Source of the DNA: Sva-07 sp942492715
Lineage (GTDB): Bacteria; Actinomycetota; Acidimicrobiia; Acidimicrobiales; Ilumatobacteraceae
DNA: 64,000 bases
Reading direction: 5' to 3'
Assembly (NCBI GenBank): GCA_942492715.1
Contig: CALOFW010000005.1
Span: 1 to 64,000 of the forward strand
Notes under the pieces: generated by a model
The model's input: only the letters and a program-made list of their open reading frames with translations
Databases searched by the model: none
Told to the model about the DNA's origin: nothing
Shown here: positions 55,571-63,507 of the stretch, in pieces
How the letters are laid out: the number at the start of each line of letters is the position of its first letter
How positions within the stretch are numbered: the stretch's first letter is position 1
Translations under genes and position numbers: made by a program

Positions 55571-56427
55571 GAGACAACACGGGTCAGACCCGTGTTGTCC
55601 CACCCCCTCGCGAAGAGATCCATCAACTTCGACATCGCAACGCCGAGCCGAGGGTCGGCCCCGACCAGGGCGGAGGCGCGCGAGGAGGCCTTGCGAAGCG
55701 CACCCAGGCTCCTGAGGCCGAAGGACTCCATCAGTACCGTGTCGGGCGCCGCCGCGTTCGACATCGCCCATGCGAGGACCACTTTGCGGGCCACGGCGCC
55801 TGCTCGGGCATCGTCGGGAACTCCCTGTTCGGCAAGGATGAGTTCGGTCGCCTCCACCATGGCGCGCAGCACCTGACCCTCCGCATGGCGTGGTGGGTGG
55901 AGGTCGTCGTCGACGAATCGGTCGAACCCCTCGGGATCCCAGCCGTCCAGGACCGTCGCCGTGCACATCCATTCAGGCTTCCGACGCATGCCGAGGTACG
56001 TGCGGTGGCTCGACCATCGGTAGTCGCGGGCATGGTGCACACCCGGCAGGTCGAGCGGATTTCGGTGTATGTAACGCGTCGCCGTCACGAGGTGACGCTC
56101 ATCGGTGATCAGGCGAGAGTGGAATCGACCACGGAAGAGCGGCCCGTCTCGTCCCACCCGGTCGTTGACGTGGCGGGTGTACAGAGAACCCAGACGCTGC
56201 ATCGCGTCGGACAGCCCAGCATTCGGACAGTGCCAGAGCAGGTGGAAGTGGTTGTCCATCAGGCAATACGCGTGCGTCCGAACGCCGAACCGGTCGAACA
56301 CATCGGCGAGCCGCTGACCGAATTCGATGCGATCGCTGTCGTCGAAGAACACATCGGCATGGTCGATTCCACGATTCATCACGTGGTGCCAGCCGTTCTC
56401 GATGTCAGGACGAAGTGGTCGGGCCAT
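55567..56427 (-). CDS. REP-associated tyrosine transposase (RAYT, Y1/HUH family)
   Basis: 286 residues from MARPLRPDIE; two Mets upstream are alternatives and no ribosome-binding site is clear. GWHHVMNRG near residue 12 and HAYCLMDNHFHLLWH hold the HUH metal site (His60, His62). SLYTRHVN contains the probable catalytic Tyr83, followed by GPLFRGRFHSRLI. The C-terminal ~100 residues (VVLAWAMSNAAAPDTVLM and so on) resemble a DnaA-like helix-turn-helix. The last codons (DNTGLTRVVS) and stop are made from the left palindrome itself. RAYTs cut and rejoin single-stranded REP hairpins. Confidence 0.9.
   Translation of the reverse strand: MARPLRPDIENGWHHVMNRGIDHADVFFDDSDRIEFGQRLADVFDRFGVRTHAYCLMDNHFHLLWHCPNAGLSDAMQRLGSLYTRHVNDRVGRDGPLFRGRFHSRLITDERHLVTATRYIHRNPLDLPGVHHARDYRWSSHRTYLGMRRKPEWMCTATVLDGWDPEGFDRFVDDDLHPPRHAEGQVLRAMVEATELILAEQGVPDDARAGAVARKVVLAWAMSNAAAPDTVLMESFGLRSLGALRKASSRASALVGADPRLGVAMSKLMDLFARGWDNTGLTRVVS
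55573..55599. repeat. REP palindrome, copy 2 (left flank of RAYT)
   Basis: Arms GACAACACGGGTC and GACCCGTGTTGTC, 13 bp, perfect, with a single A at the centre. The following CCCA extends the arm on one side only; read as the reverse complement, this matches the TGGG that precedes the right copy. It lies in the tail of the RAYT gene. Confidence 0.95.
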
Positions 56428-56460
56428 GGCCCGCATCATGACGAAGGGGTGCGACGAAGT

Positions 56461-56491
56461 GGGACAACACGGGTCTGACCCGTGTTGTCCC
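56461..56491. repeat. REP palindrome, copy 3 (right flank of RAYT)
   Basis: Arms GGGACAACACGGGTC and GACCCGTGTTGTCCC, 15 bp, perfect, with a single T at the centre. Preceded by GT on the RAYT side. It ends one base before the dapB stop codon (on the minus strand) and could serve as the dapB terminator. Confidence 0.95.
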
Positions 56492-56492
56492 G

Positions 56493-57260
56493 TCAGAGGA
56501 AGGGGTCGAGGGAGCGCGAGAGGCCGGGGACGTCGGCGATCTTCCTGCAGGCGAGCACGACACCGGGCATGAAGCTGTCGCGGTCGTAGCTGTCCTGGCG
56601 GATCGTCAGGGTCTGTCCCTGGGCTCCCAGGATCACCTCCTGGTGGGCGACCATGCCGCGCATGCGAACCGAGTGGACCCTGATGCCCTTGGGTCCTGCG
56701 CCACCGCGAGCGCCCTCGTAGACCTCGTCCGTCGTGGGATCGGGATCGAACGCTCCTCCACGGGCATCCGCCATCCGCTCGGCGGTCTTCACCGCCGTGC
56801 CCGACGGCGCATCGATCTTGCGGTCGTGGTGCAGTTCGATGATCTCGGCGGTGTCGAAGAACGGCGCCGCCATCTCGGCGAAGCGCATCATCAGCACCGC
56901 GGAGATCGCGAAGTTCGGCGCGATCACGCAATTCGGGCCACCGTCGGACCCGAACGTCGACTCGAACAGGGCGAGATCGTCCGCGGTGAACCCGGTCGTG
57001 CCCACCACGGCGTGGATGCCGTGCATCCCCAGCCACGGCAGCGTGTTGCGGGCCGCGTCGGCAACCGTGAAGTCGACCACGACGTCGCACGCCGCCTCGG
57101 CGAACGCGTGCAGGTGTTCGGACACCTCGATGCCCTCCACCGTCTGCCCCACGCCGAACGGGTCGACCGCGGCAGCGAAAACGAGATCGGGGTCAGCGGC
57201 CACCGCCGCACAAACGGTTCGACCCATTCGTCCGGCAGCGCCGCTGACCCCGATTCTCAT
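56493..57260 (-). CDS. dapB: 4-hydroxy-tetrahydrodipicolinate reductase
   Basis: 255 residues. NAD(P)-binding motif GVSGAAGRMGRTV; central GTTGFT; catalytic His-His in IELHHDRKIDAPSGTA, the family signature. It reduces dihydrodipicolinate in the lysine/diaminopimelate pathway. It lies 69 bases after pnp with a degraded REP-like hairpin in the gap, and its stop abuts a full REP palindrome. The partner dapA is about 9.5 kb further along on the same strand. Confidence 0.96.
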   Translation of the reverse strand: MRIGVSGAAGRMGRTVCAAVAADPDLVFAAAVDPFGVGQTVEGIEVSEHLHAFAEAACDVVVDFTVADAARNTLPWLGMHGIHAVVGTTGFTADDLALFESTFGSDGGPNCVIAPNFAISAVLMMRFAEMAAPFFDTAEIIELHHDRKIDAPSGTAVKTAERMADARGGAFDPDPTTDEVYEGARGGAGPKGIRVHSVRMRGMVAHQEVILGAQGQTLTIRQDSYDRDSFMPGVVLACRKIADVPGLSRSLDPFL

Positions 57261-57297
57261 GTGTTCAGTCTGGCCGATGCACCAGCATCGACCGCGA

Positions 57298-57324
57298 TTA
57301 CATCGCGGGTCTGACCCCTGGCGT
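57298..57324. repeat. REP-like palindrome, copy 4 (degenerate)
   Basis: Core GGGTC-T-GACCC is perfect at 57307-57317. The left flank TTACATCGC resembles the TTACATCCG of copy 1, while the right flank CTGGCGTGA resembles the AGGCGTCAC of copy 5. It therefore looks like a hybrid, and the outer arms no longer pair well. It sits in the gap between pnp and dapB. Confidence 0.7.
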
Positions 57325-57329
57325 GAAAA

Positions 57330-59789
57330 TCAGCGGTGGCGACGACGGCCGCCGCTGCGGCCACCACCGTCACCGGACGGACGGTCCGACTTCGGGCCGA
57401 GGTCGCCGAGTTCGTCGGCGAGCTGGGCGTCGAAGCTGTCCTCGAAGCTCACCTCGACGACGTCGACGCCGCCACCGGAGCTGGCGGGCGCAGCGTCGGA
57501 GTCGCTCGAGCGCTCCCTGCGGGGCGCACGCTCGCGGCGCTCGCCCCGATCGGAGGATCCGCTCGACTCACCGGACGAGGAGCCCTCCTTGGCGGGGGGC
57601 GGATCGCCGGCGGGGGTCAGGCTGACCTTGCCCTTGTCGTCGATCTCCTCGACGCGGACCTCGATCTCCTGGCCCAGCTCGAGCACGTCCTCGACCGAGT
57701 TGATGCGCTTGCCGCCACCCAGCTTCGAGATGTGCACGAGGCCGTCGCGGCCCGGCAGGATGTTGACGAACGCACCGAACTTGGTGATGTTCACCACGCG
57801 GCCCGTGTAGACAGCGCCCAGCTCGGCCTTCGGCGGATCGACGATCGCGAGGATTGCCGCCTTGGCCTCCTCCATGCGCCACGCCTCGACGGCACCGATG
57901 GTGACGATGCCGCGGGCACCGTCGTCGTCGACGCCGATGTCGGCTCCGGTCTCCTGCTGGATCGTGTTGATGACCTTGCCCTTCGGGCCGATCACTTCAC
58001 CGACCTTGTCGAGTGGGATGTAGATCGTGGAGATCTTCGGTGCGGTCTCGGCGACCTCGTCTCGGCTCTGCGGGATGCAGGCGTTCATGACCTCGAGAAT
58101 CTCGAGGCGAGCGACGCGGGCCTGGGCCAGCGCAGCGGCGAGCACGTCGGCGGGGATTCCGTCGATCTTCGTGTCGAGCTGCAACGCCGTGATGGCGTCC
58201 TCGGTACCGGCGACCTTGAAGTCCATGTCGCCGAACGCGTCCTCGGAGCCGAGGATGTCGGTCAGCGTGATGTAGTCGCCGTCTTCGTAGATCAGGCCCA
58301 TGGCGATACCGGACACGTGACCGCGAACCGGCACGCCGGCGTCCATCAGCGCGAGGCTGGAGGCGCACACCGACGCCATCGACGTCGAGCCGTTCGACGA
58401 CATCACCTCGGAGACCAGGCGCAGCGTGTACGCGAAGTCTTCCTGGTTCGGGATGACGGGCAGCACCGCACGGGCGGCCAGCGCACCGTGGCCGATCTCG
58501 CGGCGCTTCGGCGAACCGACGCGGCCGGTCTCACCGTTGGCCCACGGCGGCATGTTGTAGTGGTGCAGGTACCGCTTGGTGTCGTTGGGCGACAGCGAGT
58601 CGATCATCTGGTTCATGCGCGGCATGGCCATCGTGAGGACGGTCATGACCTGGGTCTCACCGCGCTGGAACAGGCCCGAACCGTGAGCGGTCGGCAGTGC
58701 ACCGATCTCCGCGGAGATCGGACGCAGATCGGCGACGCCACGGCCGTCCATGCGGACGCCCTCCTTGACGACGCGTGCACGCATCAGCTTCTTGTTGAGC
58801 GAGCGGACGGCCTCCTTGACCATGGAGTTCTGCCCGGCGAACTCGCCCGGCTCGTCCTTGGTGCCGCAGAGCTCGGCGAGGATCTCGGCGGTGACGCCGT
58901 CGGTCGCCTCGTTGCGCTCGGACTTGTTGGCGATCGTGATGACCGGGGCGAGCTTGTCGCTGCCGACCTTCTCGACGGCGGCGAAGATCTCCGGCGTGTA
59001 GTCGAGGACCGGGGTCCACTTCATCGGGGTGATCGGGCCGTTGGTGGCGATCACCGATGCGACGAGCTGGCGCTGCAGGGCGATCGACTCCTTGATCCAC
59101 ACCTTGCAGGCGTCGAGGCCGTCGGCGAGGACTTCCTCGGTGACCTTCTTGGCCCCGTCGTCGTAGTAGTAGAACGCGTTCTCGGATCCGCCGGCCTCGA
59201 CCATCATCACGGCGACGTCGCCGTTGTCGAGTTCACGGCCGGCCACGACCAGCTCGAAGGTGCCGTTCTCGGCCTCTTCGTAGGTGGGGTGCGGGATCCA
59301 CTCGCCGCTCTGGCTGTACGCCATGCGGATCGCGCCGATCGGGCCCTCGAACGGGATGCCCGAGATCATCAGCGCAGCGGACGCGGCGTTGATCGACAGC
59401 ACGTCGTGCGGGTTGACCTGGTCGGCGCCCATCACGGTCGTGACGACCTGGGTCTCGTTGCGGAATCCGTCGGGGAACGACGGGCGCAGCGGCCGGTCGG
59501 TGAGACGGCAGGTGAGGATGGCGTCCTCGGTCGGACGTCCTTCACGACGGAAGAACGAGCCGGGGATCTTGCCGGCGGCGTACGCCCGCTCCTCGACATC
59601 GACCGTCAGGGGGAAGAAGTCGACACCGTCGCGCACGCCTTTGGCGGCATTGGCGGTGGTGAGGACCTTCGTGCCACCGATCGATGCCACGACGGCACCC
59701 ATCGACTGGGGGGCGAACTTGCCCGTCTCGAAGGTCAGGGTCTTCTCGGTTCCGGACACGGGTCCGGACACGATGATTGGGTCAGCCAC
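57330..59789 (-). CDS. pnp: polyribonucleotide nucleotidyltransferase (PNPase)
   Basis: 819 residues. Two RNase PH-like domains, the second with the phosphate-binding MSSNGSTSMASVCA; KH domain EVIGPKGKVINTIQQETGADI; S1 domain GRVVNITKFGAFVNILPGRDGL. A Ser/Glu/Arg-rich tail follows, ending DGGGRSGGRRRHR. It degrades RNA 3' to 5' using phosphate. The GTG start (VADPIIVSG) has AAAGGAG five bases upstream, and a leader hairpin lies just before it. Core operon order rpsO-pnp-dapB. Confidence 0.96.
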   Translation of the reverse strand: MADPIIVSGPVSGTEKTLTFETGKFAPQSMGAVVASIGGTKVLTTANAAKGVRDGVDFFPLTVDVEERAYAAGKIPGSFFRREGRPTEDAILTCRLTDRPLRPSFPDGFRNETQVVTTVMGADQVNPHDVLSINAASAALMISGIPFEGPIGAIRMAYSQSGEWIPHPTYEEAENGTFELVVAGRELDNGDVAVMMVEAGGSENAFYYYDDGAKKVTEEVLADGLDACKVWIKESIALQRQLVASVIATNGPITPMKWTPVLDYTPEIFAAVEKVGSDKLAPVITIANKSERNEATDGVTAEILAELCGTKDEPGEFAGQNSMVKEAVRSLNKKLMRARVVKEGVRMDGRGVADLRPISAEIGALPTAHGSGLFQRGETQVMTVLTMAMPRMNQMIDSLSPNDTKRYLHHYNMPPWANGETGRVGSPKRREIGHGALAARAVLPVIPNQEDFAYTLRLVSEVMSSNGSTSMASVCASSLALMDAGVPVRGHVSGIAMGLIYEDGDYITLTDILGSEDAFGDMDFKVAGTEDAITALQLDTKIDGIPADVLAAALAQARVARLEILEVMNACIPQSRDEVAETAPKISTIYIPLDKVGEVIGPKGKVINTIQQETGADIGVDDDGARGIVTIGAVEAWRMEEAKAAILAIVDPPKAELGAVYTGRVVNITKFGAFVNILPGRDGLVHISKLGGGKRINSVEDVLELGQEIEVRVEEIDDKGKVSLTPAGDPPPAKEGSSSGESSGSSDRGERRERAPRRERSSDSDAAPASSGGGVDVVEVSFEDSFDAQLADELGDLGPKSDRPSGDGGGRSGGRRRHR

Positions 59790-59806
59790 AAGGGCTCCTT
59801 TCGTGT

Positions 59807-59826
59807 GCACTCCCCCTCGGGAGTGC
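59807..59826 (-). promoter_or_regulatory. pnp leader hairpin next to the ribosome-binding site
   Basis: GCACTCCC and GGGAGTGC form a perfect 8-bp stem with a 4-base loop, ending six bases before the AAAGGAG of pnp. Known pnp genes are autoregulated through a leader stem; this position suggests a similar control, which is inference. Confidence 0.5.
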
Positions 59827-60175
59827 GCCTCTGGAGCGATCGGCCGGTTCCCAGTTGGTCAACCCGACATCGCGTCAACCATGCAGCAACGGAGCAGGGC
59901 GGCGGTTCGGATTCAGCAACCGGCAACCGACTACGGTTCGCTCATGTTGCGGGGCCGGACGTTCCGACTCCGAGGAGAGATGCTACCCCGAGCCGCGCAA
60001 CAAACCGCGGCACGTCGATCACCGACACGGACGCGTCGCGACACCCATCACGACGAAGCCAACCCAGAATTCCGAGGCGGGATCGGCTGTGGGGAGCGCA
60101 AGGCGCGCAGTGAGGAAGCTGCCTCACGGCAGCGACGAACCTGCGGAACGCAGCAATCGCCGCAGCCGGATCGCC
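59827..60175. other. rpsO-pnp intergenic region, no gene seen
   Basis: About 350 bases between the rpsO stop and the pnp leader hairpin. Open frames here have no motifs. It should hold the pnp promoter and the rpsO 3' end, but no convincing terminator is visible. Confidence 0.5.
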
Positions 60176-60454
60176 TCAGCGGCGGAGGCCCTGGTCGGCG
60201 ATGATCTTGCGGTAGCGCTCGACGTCGATCGACTTCACGTAGTCGAGCATGCGGCGACGGCGGCCAACCAGCATCAGGAGGCCACGACGGCTGTGGTGGT
60301 CCTTCTTGTGCACCTTCAGGTGCTCGGTGAGGTGGGTGATGCGCTCGGTGAGCAGTGCGATCTGCACCTCGGGCGAGCCGGTGTCGGTCTCGTGAGTGCG
60401 GTACTTCTCGATGGTCGCAGCGGTGTTCGGTGTGGTGTCGGCCTGATCAGCCAT
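60176..60454 (-). CDS. rpsO: 30S ribosomal protein S15
   Basis: 92 residues, close to the family length. TGSPEVQIALLTERITHLTEH, KKDHHSRRGLLMLVGRRRRML and LDYVKSIDVERYRKII are diagnostic. It binds 16S rRNA early in 30S assembly. The MADQADTT start is preceded by GGAAGG. ribF would normally precede it directly, but an ABC importer has been inserted between them. Confidence 0.96.
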   Translation of the reverse strand: MADQADTTPNTAATIEKYRTHETDTGSPEVQIALLTERITHLTEHLKVHKKDHHSRRGLLMLVGRRRRMLDYVKSIDVERYRKIIADQGLRR

Positions 60455-60506
60455 GGTGTGTCGCCTTCCGATCGGTGCCGCCGGAGGATCCGACGACACG
60501 GAGGTC

Positions 60507-60534
60507 GCATCCAGCTCCTGATGGAGTGAGATGC
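60507..60534 (-). promoter_or_regulatory. possible rpsO leader hairpin
   Basis: GCATC-CAG-CTCC-TGAT-GGAG-TGA-GATGC forms a stem with an internal loop about 55 bases upstream of the rpsO start. S15 commonly represses its own mRNA through leader structures, so this is a candidate; it could equally be a promoter-region dyad for the divergent ABC operon. Confidence 0.3.
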
Positions 60535-60648
60535 ATCACGCCCGAGCCGGAAGCTCCAGCCCGAACGGACATCGCAATGCTACGGCGCCACCGACGGCGC
60601 CACAACGGGCGGTTCCCCGGATCGACCGGCCGGGTACGCTCGCTCGTC

Positions 60649-61413
60649 GTGCCTGCCCGGATCGAGCTGCGAGACGTCTCGAAGTCGTTCGGGTCGCTCG
60701 CCGCGCTGGCGCCGGTGAGCCTCGACGTCGGCGAGGGTGAGACCGTCACCCTGCTGGGCCCGTCAGGGTGCGGCAAGACCACCCTGCTCCGTCTGATCGC
60801 CGGCCTGGAGCGCCCGACCACGGGCGGCATCGTGGTCAACGGCATGAGCCCCGCCGACGCACGTCGTCACAAGCAGATCGGGTTCATTCCACAATCGCCC
60901 GCCCTGCTTCCCTGGCGCACCGTCGAAGCGAATGCTCGACTGCTGCTCGACATCAACCGCAACAACTCACCGACCACGCCGAGCGTCTCGATCGACGACC
61001 TGCTCGACGAGGTCGGCCTCGGCGAGTTCCGTGACGCCTTCCCGCACGAGCTGTCGGGGGGCATGCAGCAGCGGGTGGGGCTCGTCCGGGCGTTCGCTCT
61101 CGATGCCCCGATCCTGTTGATGGACGAACCGTTCGCCGCCCTCGACGAGATGACGCGGACCGACATGCGGCACCTGCTCGGGCGACTGAGCGAGCCGCTC
61201 GGAACGACCGTCGTGTTCGTCACCCACTCGATCCCGGAAGCAACCTTCCTCTCCGATCGGGTGGCGGTGATGTCGCCGCGGCCCGGCCGCGTGACCGAGG
61301 ACATCGCAATCGAGCTGCCGCACCCACGCCACCCCGACATCGAGGACACCGACGACTTCTTCCACGTCACCACCCGCCTCCGTGGCGCGCTCAGCGACGG
61401 AATGAACCGATGA
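60649..61413 (+). CDS. ABC importer ATPase (nitrate/sulfonate/pyrimidine type)
   Basis: 254 residues, GTG start (VPARIELRDVSKSFG). Walker A GPSGCGKTT, signature LSGGMQQRVGLVRAF, Walker B LLMDEPFAALDEMTR, switch His FVTHSIPEATFLSD. The LSGGMQQR variant is typical of SsuB/TauB/NrtD ATPases. It overlaps the permease gene downstream (ATGA). It is divergent from rpsO and is part of a three-gene plus-strand insertion in the ribF-rpsO pair. Confidence 0.92.
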   Translation: MPARIELRDVSKSFGSLAALAPVSLDVGEGETVTLLGPSGCGKTTLLRLIAGLERPTTGGIVVNGMSPADARRHKQIGFIPQSPALLPWRTVEANARLLLDINRNNSPTTPSVSIDDLLDEVGLGEFRDAFPHELSGGMQQRVGLVRAFALDAPILLMDEPFAALDEMTRTDMRHLLGRLSEPLGTTVVFVTHSIPEATFLSDRVAVMSPRPGRVTEDIAIELPHPRHPDIEDTDDFFHVTTRLRGALSDGMNR

Positions 61414-62174
61414 GCCCCGGGGTGCGTCGGATCGTCGCGCCGATCGTCGGCATCGTCGCGTTCGCCGTGTTCTGGGAGCTGCTGGTACGGCTGTTCGACA
61501 TCCGTCGCTTCGTGCTGTTGCCGCCGTCCGCGATCGTCGACACGCTCACCTCCGCGCCGGGCTTCTTCTGGGACAATGCGCTGGTGACCGCCCGCCACAT
61601 GGTCGTGGGTCTGTCGCTCGCGCTGCTGTTCGCGATCGCTGTCGGATCGCTGATGGCCGCTTCGCGCTTCGTGGAGGAAGCCGCCCAGCCGGTGCTGATC
61701 CTGGTGCTGGTCACCCCGTGGGTCGCGTACATCACTTCGGTCGTCCTGTGGCTCAACGGTGGCGATCCCACGATCTACTTCATGGTGGCGTTCACCTCGT
61801 TCCCCGTGTTCACCTTCGGTGTCGTCGGCGGGATGAAGTCCGCCGACCCGGCGGCGCGCGAACTGCTCGCCAGCGTCGACGCCCGCCCCTGGGAGGTCTT
61901 CTGGCGGCTCCGGCTCCCGTCGGCGCTCCCGTCGATCTTCACCACCGCCCGCTTCGCCGTCGGTCTCGGGCTCGCGGCGGCCTACTTCGCGGAGGGCTCG
62001 GCGCTGACCACCGACGGGCTCGGCGCGATCGGCCGCCGTGCGGCGTCGTTCAACGATGCCGAGGTCCTCTGGACGACGATCGTCTGCTCCGCGCTGCTCG
62101 GGATCGCCGGGCTCACGCTCGTCTCCATCCTCGAGCGCGTGCTGCTCAGATGGCACGTCTCGCAGCGGAGCTGA
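61410..62174 (+). CDS. ABC importer permease (SsuC/ThiX-type)
   Basis: 254 residues with six membrane segments. The EAA loop is AARELLASVDARPWEVFWRLRLPSA (shortened here to its core ELLASVDARPWEVFWRLRLP), and the TTARFAVGLGLAAAYFAEG segment is typical of the family. It partners the ATPase and the NMT1-like binding protein. No extra domain. Confidence 0.9.
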   Translation: MSPGVRRIVAPIVGIVAFAVFWELLVRLFDIRRFVLLPPSAIVDTLTSAPGFFWDNALVTARHMVVGLSLALLFAIAVGSLMAASRFVEEAAQPVLILVLVTPWVAYITSVVLWLNGGDPTIYFMVAFTSFPVFTFGVVGGMKSADPAARELLASVDARPWEVFWRLRLPSALPSIFTTARFAVGLGLAAAYFAEGSALTTDGLGAIGRRAASFNDAEVLWTTIVCSALLGIAGLTLVSILERVLLRWHVSQRS

Positions 62175-62265
62175 CCGGGTACTTCCGGCGAGACCGTGGC
62201 AAGATGACGTGCCCCGTCAGGCCGGTGCACGCCGGCCGCTCCATCATCGAATGATCGGACCACCG

Positions 62266-63465
62266 ATGCGCCTCCGCAACGCTGCTGCCCTCGCTCTGAC
62301 CGCCGCCGTCGCCTTCGCCGCCTGCTCGAGCGACGACGACACGACCGACTCGGCCGACTCGGCCGACACCTCCGAATCCCCCGACGCCACCGGATCCCCC
62401 GACGCCACCACGGCCACCAGCGCCGCCACGGGCAGCGGCACCACACCGGTGGTCGCCGGCGAGGCGTTCCCCGACGACCGCTGTGCCGCCAACGAAGCAG
62501 CCGGCACGATCACCTACCTCACGGGGTTCGACTACGCCGCCACCGCTTCGATCGTCGACATCCTCGTCGCCGAGGAGCGGGGCTACTACGACGCGATGTG
62601 CCTCGACGTGGAGGTGACCGCCAGCTTCTCGACGGCGAACTATCCGCTCGTGGCGGAGAACGACGCCCAGTTCGCATCGGGCGGCTCGTTCAGCGAAGTC
62701 GTCGAGTTCTCGGCTGCGAACGACGCCGACCTCGTCGTGGTCGCCGTCGAGGGTCCGACCGCCATCGACTCGCTGATCGTGAAGCCCGGCAACGCGACCG
62801 AGCTCGCCGATCTGGCCGGCGCCACGATCGGCGTGAAGGGCAAGCTGCCACCGAGCATCGCTGCGATGCTCGCGCAGGCCGGTCTCGTCGAAGGCGAGGA
62901 CTTCGACACCGTGTTGCTCGACGGCTTCGATCCCGTCCAGCACATCGCCATCGAGTCGATCGTCGGGTTCCCCGGCTACAAGAGCAACGAGCCCGGCGCT
63001 CTCGAGCGCGCCGACATCCCGTTCGACCTGTTCGATCCGATCGACTACGACATCCCCGGCTCGTTCGGTGTGATCTACACGAACCAGCAGTTCATCGACG
63101 AGCACCCGACCGCCGCCGAGGACTTCGTGCGGGCCACGATGCTCGGGCTCGACGATGCCATCGCCGATCCCGAGGCCGCTGCGCAGATCTCCGTCGATCG
63201 GATCAACGCCGGCGGCAACCCGAACTTCCTGTCGCCGGAGGGCGAGGTGTTCCGGTGGACCACCGACGCCGCCTTGATCTCGTCGCTCACGCCCGAGGGG
63301 ACCGGCTACGGCGTCCCGCAGGCCGGCGCACTCCAAGCGGAACTCGACGCCTACGCCGAGATCGGGCTGTTCGACGGCACGGCACCCGACGCCGTCGCGG
63401 TACTCGGCGACGAGATCATCGTCGGGATCTACGACGCCGACGGCCAGGTGATCTGGCCGGCGTGA
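62266..63465 (+). CDS. NMT1/SsuA-type ABC substrate-binding lipoprotein
   Basis: 399 residues from MRLRNAAAL; an ATG five codons earlier is possible. The signal peptide ends AVAFAACSSDDD (lipobox), followed by an Asp/Ser/Thr-rich linker. The periplasmic-binding domain (TYLTGFDYAATASIVDILVA, EERGYYDAMCLDVEV, FASGGSFSEVVEFS) resembles NMT1/ThiY and SsuA proteins that bind thiamine pyrimidines, sulfonates or nitrate. The ligand is unknown. A REP-like hairpin follows the stop. Confidence 0.88.
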   Translation: MRLRNAAALALTAAVAFAACSSDDDTTDSADSADTSESPDATGSPDATTATSAATGSGTTPVVAGEAFPDDRCAANEAAGTITYLTGFDYAATASIVDILVAEERGYYDAMCLDVEVTASFSTANYPLVAENDAQFASGGSFSEVVEFSAANDADLVVVAVEGPTAIDSLIVKPGNATELADLAGATIGVKGKLPPSIAAMLAQAGLVEGEDFDTVLLDGFDPVQHIAIESIVGFPGYKSNEPGALERADIPFDLFDPIDYDIPGSFGVIYTNQQFIDEHPTAAEDFVRATMLGLDDAIADPEAAAQISVDRINAGGNPNFLSPEGEVFRWTTDAALISSLTPEGTGYGVPQAGALQAELDAYAEIGLFDGTAPDAVAVLGDEIIVGIYDADGQVIWPA

Positions 63466-63473
63466 CCCTCGGT

Positions 63474-63504
63474 GTGACGCCGGCGGTCAAACCCCAGGCG
63501 TCAC
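63474..63504. repeat. REP-like palindrome, copy 5 (degenerate core)
   Basis: Outer arms GTGACGCC/GGCGTCAC are perfect and the centre is A, with overall length 31 as in copy 3. The core reads GCGGTCAAACCCC, so two of the GGGTC-A-GACCC bases have changed. It lies between the convergent stops of the substrate-binding protein and ribF, fitting a terminator role. Confidence 0.75.
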
Positions 63505-63507
63505 AGC

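Larger units (their letters stand above)
55573..56491. mobile_element. REP-associated transposase cassette (RAYT flanked by two inverted palindromes)
   Basis: A 919-bp unit containing one transposase gene bounded by near-identical GGGTC-N-GACCC palindromes in inverted orientation, the extra TGGG side of each facing the gene. The left palindrome starts two bases after the tpx stop and the right one ends one base before the dapB stop codon. No target-site duplication was recognised. The layout is that of a REPtron, or bacterial interspersed mosaic element with its own tyrosine transposase. Confidence 0.85.

Noticed and set aside
60535..60648. TPP or other riboswitch upstream of the NMT1-type importer
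   Set aside because: No conserved riboswitch core (for example CTGAGA or ACCTGA) is present; only a possible rpsO leader stem is seen nearby.
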